Positions 46,664 to 55,828 of a DNA stretch of 64,000 bases are shown here, in pieces (position 1 is the stretch's first letter; every line of letters begins with the position of its first letter). A program made the translations under genes and the position numbers. The DNA is from an uncultured Croceitalea sp. (GTDB taxonomy: Bacteria > Bacteroidota > Bacteroidia > Flavobacteriales > Flavobacteriaceae): the NCBI GenBank assembly GCA_947503285.1, contig CANNDD010000004.1:1-64000 (forward strand). Direction: 5' to 3'. The notes beneath the pieces were generated by a model. The model made no database searches. It saw nothing but the letters and a program-made list of their open reading frames with translations, and had not been told where the DNA came from.

Positions 46664-47857
46664 ATGTTTAAAAAAATAGGGCCTGGGGTTTTGGTGGCGG
46701 CTGCATTTATCGGTCCGGGTACGATCACCGCCTGTACTTTGGCAGGGGTGGGTTTCGGATATGCGCTATTATGGGCCATGTTACTTTCCATTGTGGCTAC
46801 CATGGTGCTGCAGGAAATGTCGTCTCGGTTGGGAATCATTACCCAAAAAGGACTTGCAACGAGCATTAAGGAACAATTGACGGTAAGATGGGTCAGGATT
46901 TTGGTCATCGCAATTGTACTCGGGGCTATTTTGGTGGGCAATGCCGCTTACGAAGGGGGTAATATCGGTGGGGCCGTTTTAGGATTGGAAGCACTTTTCG
47001 GTACGGACCATAATACCCTGTATCCTTTTATCATAGGGTTTTGTGCTTTTATACCCCTATGGATGGGGAATTATAAATTGATTGAAAAGGTCTTTTTAGG
47101 ATTGATTTTTTTGATGAGCCTGTCGTTTATCATAACGGCTATCTTGACCAAGCCCCAACTGGGTTTGTTGCTCAAGGGATTGTTCGTGCCAAGTTTACCT
47201 AATGAAAGTCTGCTGACCGTGATTGCCTTGATAGGCACAACGGTCGTGCCTTATAACCTTTTTCTACATGCTTCATTGGTCAATGAGAAGTGGAAATCGA
47301 AAAACGACCTAAAAACCGCAAGATGGGATACCGTATTGTCAATTGGACTTGGCGGGCTCGTTTCCTCTTGTATTATCATCGCAGCGGCGGCCATGGAGAC
47401 CAAAGAGGTTGCCGGCGTCATGGATTTGGCCAAGGGATTGGAGCCTTTATATGGTGAAGCCGCACAATATTGTATGGGTTTAGGACTATTTGCTGCGGGG
47501 ATTACTTCTTCCATTACGGCACCATTGGCCGCAGCTTACGTTACCAATAACTGTTTTGGTTGGAACGCGGAATTGAAAGATTGGCGTTTTAGAATCGTTT
47601 GGTCGCTGATTTTGGTGATAGGGGTGTTGTTCCTTTCTTTTGACATCAAACCAATTGAAATTATCAAGTTCGCACAAATCGCCAATGGAATCTTATTACC
47701 GGTAATCGCCATACTATTGATTTGGATGGTCAATAACACCAAGGTCATGGGGCCTTATAAAAATACACTGTTTCAAAACATCATGGGATTTGCGATCGTT
47801 GGCGTTGCATTTTTTTTGGGCCTGAAAAGCGTGTTGAAGGTATTTGGATTATTTTAA
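46664..47857 (+). CDS. Nramp-fold transporter of the 5-oxoprolinase operon (YcsG-like), lacking metal ligands
   Basis: The 397-aa membrane protein has about 11 helices and clear Nramp similarity (LAGVGFGYALLWAMLLS, EGGNIGGAVLGLE, YNLFLHASLV). In true Nramp metal carriers TM1 has DPGN and TM6 has MPH; here these read G17-P-G-T20 and V195-P-Y197. The Asp, Asn and Met that hold Mn2+/Fe2+ are therefore absent. The gene ends exactly where pxpA begins. Bacillus subtilis has the related ycsG next to its pxp genes. I infer transport of 5-oxoproline or a related compound rather than a metal; the automatic label divalent metal transporter would mislead. Confidence 0.85.
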   Translation: MFKKIGPGVLVAAAFIGPGTITACTLAGVGFGYALLWAMLLSIVATMVLQEMSSRLGIITQKGLATSIKEQLTVRWVRILVIAIVLGAILVGNAAYEGGNIGGAVLGLEALFGTDHNTLYPFIIGFCAFIPLWMGNYKLIEKVFLGLIFLMSLSFIITAILTKPQLGLLLKGLFVPSLPNESLLTVIALIGTTVVPYNLFLHASLVNEKWKSKNDLKTARWDTVLSIGLGGLVSSCIIIAAAAMETKEVAGVMDLAKGLEPLYGEAAQYCMGLGLFAAGITSSITAPLAAAYVTNNCFGWNAELKDWRFRIVWSLILVIGVLFLSFDIKPIEIIKFAQIANGILLPVIAILLIWMVNNTKVMGPYKNTLFQNIMGFAIVGVAFFLGLKSVLKVFGLF

Positions 47858-48598
47858 ATGGAAAGGATAGCTATAGATATCAACTGTGATGTAGGTGAGG
47901 GAATAGGTAACGAGGCAAAATTACTTCCCTTGATCAGCTCTTGTAATATTGCTTGTGGCGGGCATGCAGGTGATGAAGCGACCATAAAGGAAGTGATACA
48001 GTTGGCGAAAATGCATCAGGTTAAAATTGGGGCGCACCCAAGTTATCCTGATAAAGAAAACTTTGGAAGGGTAGTATTAAATATCTCTTCAGAACGTCTA
48101 ATTGAGAGTATTCAACAACAGTTGACCGTATTTACGAAGGTGCTGGATAAAGAAGATGCCCATTTGCACCATATCAAATCCCATGGGGCATTATACAATA
48201 AGATAGCTCAAGACGAAGCGTTGGCCCATGTTTTTTTAGATGCCATTGAACCTTATAAAACAATTCCCCTATATCTTCCGTACCTATCTAAAATACATGG
48301 CGTTGCTATCAAAAGGGGCTTTTCTTTTTTTCTTGAGGCCTTTGCCGATAGAAATTACAATGACGATTTGAATTTACTCCCCAGAAGCTCAGCGAAGGCA
48401 CTCATTACAAAGCCAGAAGCGGTTTTAAAACACATCTTACGCATGGTTAAAGAAAGTAGTATACAGACACCTTCTGGTAAACGAATGGAAATTAAGGCAG
48501 ATACCTTCTGTATACATGGTGATACCAGTTCGGCTTTCGAAATATTGATGTATCTTTCAACTGAATTACCCAAACACCAAGTCAATATCAGCAAGTGA
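47858..48598 (+). CDS. pxpA: 5-oxoprolinase subunit A (LamB/YcsF family)
   Basis: The 246-aa subunit belongs to the LamB/YcsF family, with the signature AIDINCDVGEGIGNE, SSCNIACGGHAGDE and GAHPSYPDKENFGR, then HIKSHGALYN. With PxpB and PxpC it forms the ATP-dependent prokaryotic 5-oxoprolinase, which opens pyroglutamate to glutamate. It starts on the base after the transporter stop and overlaps pxpB by GTGA. Confidence 0.95.
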   Translation: MERIAIDINCDVGEGIGNEAKLLPLISSCNIACGGHAGDEATIKEVIQLAKMHQVKIGAHPSYPDKENFGRVVLNISSERLIESIQQQLTVFTKVLDKEDAHLHHIKSHGALYNKIAQDEALAHVFLDAIEPYKTIPLYLPYLSKIHGVAIKRGFSFFLEAFADRNYNDDLNLLPRSSAKALITKPEAVLKHILRMVKESSIQTPSGKRMEIKADTFCIHGDTSSAFEILMYLSTELPKHQVNISK

Positions 48599-49326
48599 AA
48601 AGTTACCCCATTACCATACGGCCATTTGGCGAAAGCGCCATATTAATGGAGTGGCCCGCTGCAGTAAACGAAAAGATTCTAGAAGACATCTTGCAGTTCA
48701 ACCGACTTTTGCAAATGGAGTTTGATGCTTCTTGGGAGGTGGTACCTGCCTACAACTCGTTGACTTTGATAAATAATGTAGATAGCATTGAATTTCAAAA
48801 GGTCGAAAATACATTGGCCCGATTATATGCTGAATTGGATTATGGGGCCAAAGCGGATCGCTTTCTTTGGACATTACCCGTTTGTTATGATTTGGAGTTT
48901 GGCATTGATGCCGAAGACGTAGCGGCGAAACTCAATATTAGTCTTAATGAACTGGTCGAGAGACATTCCTCATATGAATACACGGTCTTTGGCATAGGGT
49001 TTTTACCTGGTTTTATGTATTTGGGAGGTTTGCCTAAAAATCTTGAAATCAATAGAAAGGCGACCCCACGACTAAAAGTCGGTAAAGGTGCTGTGGGTTT
49101 GGCAGGAAAACAAACAGGTATTTATCCGCAAGATTCTCCCGGAGGGTGGAATATTATCGGAAACTGTCCAATTCCAATGTTCAATGTGAAAGCCAAAAAA
49201 CCTTGTTTTGTCAGTGTTGGTGATAAAATAAAATTCAAACCTATCTCAAAAGCGGAACATCAACTTTATAAGATTGAGGGTGAAGTGGGTATTTATGAAC
49301 CTGAGAAAATCCCCTTGAATGGTTAA
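48595..49326 (+). CDS. pxpB: 5-oxoprolinase subunit B (KipI-like)
   Basis: The 243-aa KipI-like protein begins with GTG overlapping the pxpA stop. It has the characteristic N-terminal SYPITIRPFGESAILMEWP and the catalytic-domain block FGIGFLPGFMYLGGLPKNLE, then GKGAVGLAGKQTGIYPQDSPGG. In Bacillus the homolog KipI was first described as a sporulation kinase inhibitor; here the operon shows the 5-oxoprolinase role. It overlaps pxpC by eight bases (ATGGTTAA). Confidence 0.95.
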   Translation: MKSYPITIRPFGESAILMEWPAAVNEKILEDILQFNRLLQMEFDASWEVVPAYNSLTLINNVDSIEFQKVENTLARLYAELDYGAKADRFLWTLPVCYDLEFGIDAEDVAAKLNISLNELVERHSSYEYTVFGIGFLPGFMYLGGLPKNLEINRKATPRLKVGKGAVGLAGKQTGIYPQDSPGGWNIIGNCPIPMFNVKAKKPCFVSVGDKIKFKPISKAEHQLYKIEGEVGIYEPEKIPLNG

Positions 49327-50158
49327 AGTGTTGAAATCCGGTTTTTTTACGTCCATTCAAGACAACGGTCGTTTTGGCTACCGCAATAAGGGCGTTCCGA
49401 TCTCTGGTGCAATGGATAAAAAGGCCCTTGACAAAGCCAATCTATTATTGGAAAATCCACATAATGCCGCTGTTTTAGAGATTACGATGACAGGGCCTAC
49501 ATTACTTTTTGAGAATAGGACTTTTATCTGCTTGACCGGTGCCGAACTATCGGCTACTCTAAACAATGAACCGATTACCAATTATATGGTGCATGAGGTT
49601 AAAAAAGGTGATATTCTTTCATACGGGAGATTGGAATCCGGATTTCGTGGGTACTTGGCCGTAAAAGGCGGCTTTAAAACCGAGGTGGTATTGGGCAGTT
49701 CTTCACAGTACCTGCCGCTTACCCCCGCTAAATGTATAGCAGAATTTGAAGAGCTCGTATTTGAAGAAGCGGCTAATTTCAAACCTAAGATCACTGCCTT
49801 GAAAATAGACTCTTATTTTCATGAGCGGGAACTAAAAGTGAGAAAAGGACCAGAATATGGGATGTTAAGTGACGAACAGTTAAAACTACTTTTCTCAAAA
49901 GAATTTACCGTCGCCAAAGAAAATAATCGAATGGCCTATCAGCTTAATGAATTCCTTCCGAAACATACCCATAATATACTGACTTCGGCAACCTTGGCGG
50001 GTACGGTACAAGTAACCCCGGCAGGTAAGTTGATTATTTTGATGAAAGATGGTCAAACAACGGGGGGCTATCCTAGAGTATTACAATTGAACGAAGAGGC
50101 TATTTGTGTTTTGGCACAAAAACGTGAGGGAGATGGCGTTAGCTTTAAATTGATTTAA
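49319..50158 (+). CDS. pxpC: 5-oxoprolinase subunit C (KipA-like)
   Basis: The 279-aa KipA-like carboxylase-related protein begins VKVLKSGFFTSIQDNGRFGY and carries GVPISGAMDKKALDKAN, GYLAVKGGFKTEVVLGSSSQ and MKDGQTTGGYPRVLQ, all typical of PxpC. It closes the transporter-pxpABC operon; its stop overlaps the convergent nitroreductase stop by four bases, so there is no room for a classical intergenic terminator. Confidence 0.95.
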   Translation: MVKVLKSGFFTSIQDNGRFGYRNKGVPISGAMDKKALDKANLLLENPHNAAVLEITMTGPTLLFENRTFICLTGAELSATLNNEPITNYMVHEVKKGDILSYGRLESGFRGYLAVKGGFKTEVVLGSSSQYLPLTPAKCIAEFEELVFEEAANFKPKITALKIDSYFHERELKVRKGPEYGMLSDEQLKLLFSKEFTVAKENNRMAYQLNEFLPKHTHNILTSATLAGTVQVTPAGKLIILMKDGQTTGGYPRVLQLNEEAICVLAQKREGDGVSFKLI

Positions 50159-50883
50159 ATCTTATGATAGACCGTTTCGAACGGAACACGGAATCGGTCG
50201 CCATAGATACCATTTTCAGACCTAATACCACAGCTAATGACCATGTTTATCTCTGCTCCAAACGGTAGTCCCAGCAATTTTTTGATCCGTAGGGTATCAC
50301 TTCCTTCCATAGGGCAGGTATCATAACCAATGGCTGCCATACTGATCATGAAGTTCTGTGCTGCCAATCCAGCACTTTTATGGGCTACAACGCGCATGTC
50401 AGCTTTACGTACTTGCCTGTAAATAGGTTTGAATAAACCGATGACTTGAAAAAAGGAATACTTTATCCATCCCATTATCCCAAGAACATCAAAATATACG
50501 GTCGGAATCAACTTTTGGTAATAGGCAAGGGCAAACTTTTCACGCCCACTATAGGCTGAAGGGCTTTTATCACCAATATTGGATTTTATGAAATCTATAT
50601 TGGCCTTCGCGCGTTCTCGCCACAGATCTTTTCGTGTGACCACCACTACCATTTGCTTAGCGTATTTTGCGGCATTCTGCCCGAGACATGCTTTGGTCAT
50701 TTTATGTAATAGTTCCCCATCCAAGATATGATAGAATTCCCAGAGCTGAAGATTACTGCTCGTGGCAGCTAAGGTGGCATTCTTAATACATGCTTTAACC
50801 TTGTCCGCGCTTATTTCCCTTTCTTGATCATAGACCCTAACGGAACGTCTATATGCGATTGCTTCGGTCACTGTTTTTTCCAT
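50155..50883 (-). CDS. nitroreductase family protein
   Basis: The 242-aa FMN-dependent oxidoreductase of the nitroreductase fold has AIAYRRSVRVYD at the start (FMN phosphate-binding Arg pair), ATLAATSSNLQLWEFY, LAAQNFMISMAAIGYDTCPMEGSD and the C-terminal GAEINMVISCGIRSENG. It would reduce quinones, nitro compounds or similar with NAD(P)H. A single-gene unit on the minus strand, convergent with pxpC. Confidence 0.9.
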   Translation of the reverse strand: MEKTVTEAIAYRRSVRVYDQEREISADKVKACIKNATLAATSSNLQLWEFYHILDGELLHKMTKACLGQNAAKYAKQMVVVVTRKDLWRERAKANIDFIKSNIGDKSPSAYSGREKFALAYYQKLIPTVYFDVLGIMGWIKYSFFQVIGLFKPIYRQVRKADMRVVAHKSAGLAAQNFMISMAAIGYDTCPMEGSDTLRIKKLLGLPFGAEINMVISCGIRSENGIYGDRFRVPFETVYHKI

Positions 50884-51119
50884 GGCATCAAAAATAGTAA
50901 ATGTTGAAGTCTAGATTAGGGCGTACAAAATAGTAATGGTTTTATTGAAAAAGAACGGTTACGGTAGGCATATCAATAAAAACAATGCTTTGGCCCAAGG
51001 AGTGGATATGGTATTTTAAATAAGGTTATTATATTGATATACTGATAGATACATAAATAAAAATTTAAATGAGTTTAGCAACTGCATATTTGTTAAAAAA
51101 AAACGCTTATCGAAACAAT

Positions 51120-51127
51120 TATTTTTG
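51120..51127 (+). promoter_or_regulatory. candidate -7 element of the ilv operon
   Basis: TATTTTTG matches TAnnTTTG exactly, 49 bases before the ilvD ATG. The nearest upstream TTG is 27 bases away, longer than the usual 17-23, so this is tentative. The 293-bp gap 50884-51176 shows no clear attenuator hairpin or riboswitch. Confidence 0.35.
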
Positions 51128-51176
51128 ATTATCCTAGAAGATTTATGGATTTCACGATTTTGAAAGCAACTATTGA

Positions 51177-52853
51177 ATGGAACTGAATAAATACAGTAAA
51201 AACGTTACCCAAGACCCGACGCAACCAGCCGCCCAGGCCATGTTATATGCCATAGGACTGACTGAAGACGATTTAAAGAAACCTTTTATAGGTATTGGTA
51301 GTACGGGTTATGAGGGCAATCCATGTAACATGCACCTAAATGAACTTTCAACCTATGTAAAGCAGGGTGTTCAAGAAGCTGACTTGGTAGGCTTGATTTT
51401 CAATACGATTGGGGTTAGCGACGGCATATCAATGGGTACCTATGGAATGCGTTATTCGTTGCCATCACGTGATGTCATCGCTGATTCTATGGAAACCGTG
51501 GTGCAAGCTATGAACTACGATGGATTGGTTACGGTCGTGGGATGCGATAAAAACATGCCTGGAGCCTTGATGGCCATGATTCGTTTGAATAGACCTTCCG
51601 TATTGGTATATGGGGGTACCATTGCCTCAGGATGCCTAAAAGATAAAAAGTTGGATGTAGTATCCGCTTTCGAAGCTTGGGGAGAAAAAGTGGCGGGCAC
51701 CCTAAATGAAGAAGATTACAAAGCCGTGATACAGAATGCATGTCCGGGTGCCGGTGCATGTGGCGGTATGTATACCGCAAACACAATGGCTTCGGCGATA
51801 GAGGCCTTGGGCATGGCGATGCCCTATAACTCCTCAAACCCTGCGACGGGAAAAGAAAAGAAGTCTGATTGTATCGCTTCAGGGCGCGCCTTACGTCACT
51901 TAATCGAACACGATATCAAACCTTTGGATATCATTACCAAAAAATCTTTGGAAAACGCGGTGCGGTTGATTACCGTGCTTGGCGGGTCTACGAATGCCGT
52001 ACTCCATTTTTTAGCTATTGCCAAAGCCGCTGAAATTGAATTCGGATTGGATGATTTTCAACGTATCAGTGATACCACACCCTTTTTAGCCGATTTAAAG
52101 CCCAGTGGCAAATACCTTATGGAAGATGTACACCGTGTAGGTGGAATTCCGGCTGTGCTAAAGTTTATGTTGGAAAAAGGAATGTTGCATGGGGATTGTT
52201 TGACCGTGACCGGAAAAACCATTGCTGAAAACTTGGCTGATGTGCCCAGTCTGAATAATGGACAACAGGTGGTAAAAGATGTAAATAATCCTATCAAAGA
52301 AACAGGACATATCAGGATATTGTTCGGAAACATCGCCACCGAGGGTTCCGTAGCCAAAATCACTGGTAAGGAAGGGTTACATTTCTCTGGTCCTGCAAAG
52401 GTTTTTGAGGGAGAATTCGCTGCGAACGATGGCATTCGAGAAGGTAAGGTTAAAAAGGGGGAAGTAGTGGTCATTCGATATGAAGGGCCGAAAGGAGGAC
52501 CTGGAATGCCTGAAATGTTGAAACCAACAGCGGCTATTATGGGCGCAGGCTTGGGCAAAGATGTTGCCTTGATTACCGACGGGCGTTTTTCTGGTGGAAC
52601 CCACGGGTTTGTGGTCGGTCATATAGCCCCAGAAGCACAAGAAGGGGGTAACATCGCATTGATTGAAGACGGTGACATCATTACCATTGATGCCGAGAAA
52701 AATACCATATCGGTAAATCTATCTGAAGAAGAGCTTAGCAATCGAAAAGCAAATTGGAAACAACCTGGACTAAAGGTTAGCAAAGGAAGCTTATACAAGT
52801 ATGCAAAAATGGTCTCATCTGCCTCAAAAGGCTGTGTAACCGATATGTTTTAG
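51177..52853 (+). CDS. ilvD: dihydroxy-acid dehydratase
   Basis: The 558-aa Fe-S dehydratase makes 2-oxo acids in valine/isoleucine synthesis. Conserved cysteines lie in [24 protein letters not shown] and [19 protein letters not shown], and the C-terminal block is [21 protein letters not shown]. It is the first gene of ilvD-ilvB-methyltransferase-ilvN-ilvC and follows a candidate -7 element. Confidence 0.97.
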   Translation: MELNKYSKNVTQDPTQPAAQAMLYAIGLTEDDLKKPFIGIGSTGYEGNPCNMHLNELSTYVKQGVQEADLVGLIFNTIGVSDGISMGTYGMRYSLPSRDVIADSMETVVQAMNYDGLVTVVGCDKNMPGALMAMIRLNRPSVLVYGGTIASGCLKDKKLDVVSAFEAWGEKVAGTLNEEDYKAVIQNACPGAGACGGMYTANTMASAIEALGMAMPYNSSNPATGKEKKSDCIASGRALRHLIEHDIKPLDIITKKSLENAVRLITVLGGSTNAVLHFLAIAKAAEIEFGLDDFQRISDTTPFLADLKPSGKYLMEDVHRVGGIPAVLKFMLEKGMLHGDCLTVTGKTIAENLADVPSLNNGQQVVKDVNNPIKETGHIRILFGNIATEGSVAKITGKEGLHFSGPAKVFEGEFAANDGIREGKVKKGEVVVIRYEGPKGGPGMPEMLKPTAAIMGAGLGKDVALITDGRFSGGTHGFVVGHIAPEAQEGGNIALIEDGDIITIDAEKNTISVNLSEEELSNRKANWKQPGLKVSKGSLYKYAKMVSSASKGCVTDMF

Positions 52854-52898
52854 CAACGATATTGAGCAGGTTTTAAACTTAATAGTTGAGTTTTAATT

Positions 52899-54632
52899 AT
52901 GGAAACTTTAAATGCACAAAAGCCAACAAAAAATAATAATATCGCTATGAAAATTACTGGTGCTGAAGCGATCATACACTGTCTTTTGGCAGAAGGGGTT
53001 GATTTGATATACGGTTACCCAGGTGGGGCCATAATGCCGGTATATGATGAATTGTATAAATTTCAAGATAAGCTTACCCACATCTTAACGCGTCACGAGC
53101 AGGGCGCTACCCATGCCGCCCAAGGCTATGCCCGTGTTAGTGGAAGGGTAGGGGTGGCTATGGCCACCTCAGGTCCTGGGGCCACGAATTTGGTTACTGG
53201 TTTGGCCGACGCGCAAATAGACTCTACGCCAATGGTATGCATAACAGGTCAAGTTCCGAGACATTTGTTAGGTTCTGACGCTTTTCAAGAGACCGATATT
53301 GTTGGAATTTCAACACCGGTAACAAAATGGAATTATCAAATCACCAAAGCCTCTGAAATACCGGAAATCATGGCAAAGGCCTTTTATATTGCTAAATCGG
53401 GTAGACCCGGACCGGTATTGGTGGATATTACCAAGAATGCCCAATTTGATGAATTGGATTTTACTTACGAAAAATGTACTAAGGTCCGCAGTTACAATCC
53501 CGTTCCAAAACCGGATTTGGAATCTATAAAAGCTGCAGCAGAATTAATAAACAATGCCAAAAAGCCTTACATCGTTTGGGGGCAAGGAGTGATTTTAGGA
53601 AAAGCCGAAGAAGAATTGAAAGCCCTGATAGAAAAGGCGGGCATACCAGCCGCTTGGACGATTATGGGAGAATCGGCAATCCCCACGAGTCATCCCCTAA
53701 ATGTGGGTATGGTGGGGATGCATGGTAATTATGGCCCTAATGTATTGACCAATGAATGTGATTTGTTACTCGCTATAGGCATGCGTTTTGATGACCGTGT
53801 TACGGGCAGCTTAGACACCTATGCCAAACAGGCCAATGTGGTACATTTTGAAATAGACCCAGCCGAAATCAATAAAAATGTCAAGGCTGATGTAGCGGTT
53901 TTGGGCAATGCCAAAGACACTTTAGCTGCTTTGTTACCTTTTGTCAAAGAAAATAGTCATGATGCTTGGCATAAAGAATTTGATAAGAAATATGAGGAAG
54001 AGTTTAAAACGGTCATAGAAAACGATATCCACCCTACCAAACCAGGGCTTACCATGGGTGAAGTCATTGAAGAAATAAATATTGCAGCCAAAAACAAAGC
54101 GGTTATCGTAACCGACGTGGGGCAACACCAGATGATTGCCTGTCGCTATGCGAAATTCGAACAGTCAAAAAGCAATATTACCTCTGGCGGATTGGGTACT
54201 ATGGGTTTTGCCTTACCTGCTGCAATTGGTGCCAAGCAAGGTGCACCAGAACGGGAAGTAGTGGCAATCATTGGCGATGGTGGCTATCAAATGACGATCC
54301 AAGAGTTAGGCGTAATTTTCCAACATCAGATTCCAGTCAAAATCGTAGTGCTCAACAACGATCATTTAGGTATGGTACGTCAATGGCAAGAATTGTTTTT
54401 TGATAAAAGATACGCTTCCACCGTAATGGTGAATCCTGATTTTGTGAAGATAGCAGAAGGCTATCACATTGAGGCCAAGAGTGTCAGTAAAAGGGAAGAC
54501 CTGAAAAGTGCCGTTGAAGAAATGATTTCTTCCGATAAGCCCTATTTCTTAGAGGTAAAAGTCGAAAAAGAAGACAATGTGTTTCCGATGATTCCCTCTG
54601 GAGCGTCTGTTTCTGATATTCGATTGAAATAA
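52899..54632 (+). CDS. ilvB: acetolactate synthase large subunit
   Basis: The 577-aa ThDP- and FAD-dependent enzyme condenses pyruvate with pyruvate or 2-oxobutanoate. E in LTRHEQGATHAAQGYARVSG is the catalytic glutamate. The FAD-binding middle domain reads IPAAWTIMGESAIPTSHPLN, and the ThDP-Mg site is IIGDGGYQMTIQELGVIFQH with the NNDHLGMVRQWQELF loop. An internal ATG at codon 17 (MKITGAEAIIHCL) could also be the start. ilvN follows only after an intervening methyltransferase gene. Confidence 0.96.
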   Translation: METLNAQKPTKNNNIAMKITGAEAIIHCLLAEGVDLIYGYPGGAIMPVYDELYKFQDKLTHILTRHEQGATHAAQGYARVSGRVGVAMATSGPGATNLVTGLADAQIDSTPMVCITGQVPRHLLGSDAFQETDIVGISTPVTKWNYQITKASEIPEIMAKAFYIAKSGRPGPVLVDITKNAQFDELDFTYEKCTKVRSYNPVPKPDLESIKAAAELINNAKKPYIVWGQGVILGKAEEELKALIEKAGIPAAWTIMGESAIPTSHPLNVGMVGMHGNYGPNVLTNECDLLLAIGMRFDDRVTGSLDTYAKQANVVHFEIDPAEINKNVKADVAVLGNAKDTLAALLPFVKENSHDAWHKEFDKKYEEEFKTVIENDIHPTKPGLTMGEVIEEINIAAKNKAVIVTDVGQHQMIACRYAKFEQSKSNITSGGLGTMGFALPAAIGAKQGAPEREVVAIIGDGGYQMTIQELGVIFQHQIPVKIVVLNNDHLGMVRQWQELFFDKRYASTVMVNPDFVKIAEGYHIEAKSVSKREDLKSAVEEMISSDKPYFLEVKVEKEDNVFPMIPSGASVSDIRLK

Positions 54633-54638
54633 AACGCC

Positions 54639-55217
54639 ATGAATCAAACCAATATATTGGATGTGCCAAGGGTTTATCCCAATTTACTTCAAAAATGTAA
54701 GGATATAGGCTTTTCAATGCCCTCCGATGTTTATATCGGTACGCTTTTGAAGACCTTAATAGCATCAAAACCCGGCGGTGATTTTTTAGAGCTGGGCACG
54801 GGCATTGGTTTGTCATTGTCTTGGATGGTAGATGGTATGGACGAAACGTCTACATTGATTACCATAGACAATGACGCCGAACTCATCGAAATTGTAAAAA
54901 AAAATTTTAAAGATAATGAACGGGTAGTGGCGCGATGTGAAGATGGCAGCCAATGGATCACGAATTATTATGGAGCCCCTTTTGATTTGATTTTCGCAGA
55001 TGCCTGGCCCGGAAAATATAGTGAGATAGATGAAACATTGAACTTGGTAAAGCCAGGTGGTTTCTACGTCATAGATGATATGACGGCCCAGCCCAACTGG
55101 CCTGATGGCCACCAAGAAAATGTAGATAGGCTGGTCGATTATTTAGAGAAACGGAAAGATTTTACATTGACGAAAATGGATTGGTCTACCGGAGTATTGA
55201 TTGCCGTTAAAAAGTAG
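54639..55217 (+). CDS. class I SAM-dependent O-methyltransferase-like protein within the ilv operon
   Basis: The 192-aa Rossmann methyltransferase has motif I FLELGTGIGLSLSWMV (SAM glycine loop), motif II LITIDNDAELIEIV, an acidic LIFADAWPGKYSEIDETLNL and GGFYVIDDM. It is closest in layout to small O-methyltransferases of the caffeoyl-CoA type. It begins 6 bp after ilvB and is followed 57 bp later by ilvN, so it is co-transcribed with branched-chain amino-acid genes. A substrate connected with that pathway is possible but not shown. Confidence 0.85.
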   Translation: MNQTNILDVPRVYPNLLQKCKDIGFSMPSDVYIGTLLKTLIASKPGGDFLELGTGIGLSLSWMVDGMDETSTLITIDNDAELIEIVKKNFKDNERVVARCEDGSQWITNYYGAPFDLIFADAWPGKYSEIDETLNLVKPGGFYVIDDMTAQPNWPDGHQENVDRLVDYLEKRKDFTLTKMDWSTGVLIAVKK

Positions 55218-55274
55218 TAATTAAATAGATAGTGCACCTCAAGGTTTTACGAATTGGTGCTAAGAGAATAAATT

Positions 55275-55799
55275 ATGGAAAATCAATGGTTTACGATTTC
55301 GGTATATTCCGAGAACAATGTTGGTTTGTTAAATAGAATATCTGGGATATTCTTGAAGCGTCACATCAATATTGAAAGCTTAAATGTCTCAAAATCAGAA
55401 ATTGAACAAGTTTCGAAATTTACAATCGTAGTATTTACGACTGAAGATTGGACACGGAAAATAGTGGGTCAGATTGAAAAGCAGATAGAAGTGATCAAAG
55501 CTTTTTATCATACCGACGATGAAACCATCTATCAAGAATCCGCATTGTTTAAAATTGCATCAGCATTGCTATTTGATGAGCGGCAAATCCAGAACATCAT
55601 CAAAGAAAGCAACTCGCAAATAGTTACTGTAAGCCGAGACTTTTTTGTATTGGCAAAAACAGGTAGGCGCCATGAAATTGATGAAATGCATGATGCTTTA
55701 GAGCCTTTCGGAATTTTGCAATTTGTACGGTCTGGTAGAATCACCGTTACCAAAGAAGCAATGCCGATAACCCAATTGTTGGAAGAATCAATCAAATAA
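55275..55799 (+). CDS. ilvN: acetolactate synthase small (regulatory) subunit
   Basis: The 174-aa subunit has an N-terminal ACT domain (about 4-78, TISVYSENNVGLLNRISGIF, then LKRHINIESLNVSKSE) and the C-terminal ALS small-subunit domain (VSRDFFVLAKTGRRHEIDEM). It binds valine to inhibit and stabilise IlvB. Spacing of 57 bp after the methyltransferase and 29 bp before ilvC keeps it in the same operon. Confidence 0.95.
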   Translation: MENQWFTISVYSENNVGLLNRISGIFLKRHINIESLNVSKSEIEQVSKFTIVVFTTEDWTRKIVGQIEKQIEVIKAFYHTDDETIYQESALFKIASALLFDERQIQNIIKESNSQIVTVSRDFFVLAKTGRRHEIDEMHDALEPFGILQFVRSGRITVTKEAMPITQLLEESIK

Positions 55800-55828
55800 C
55801 TTACATATTCAAATAGAACCTTTAGAAA

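Noticed and set aside
46664-47857. Canonical manganese/iron transporter MntH
   Set aside because: The DPGN and MPH metal motifs are absent and the operon partner is 5-oxoprolinase, so I do not give the symbol mntH.
51069-51128. Nineteen-codon ORF (MSLATAYLLKKN...) as an ilv leader peptide
   Set aside because: It has three Leu but no Ile or Val, no clear antiterminator/terminator pair follows, and its end coincides with the candidate -7 element.
55230-55262. GCACC/GGTGC dyad between the methyltransferase gene and ilvN
   Set aside because: Only five pairs with a long loop; not a credible terminator or riboswitch.
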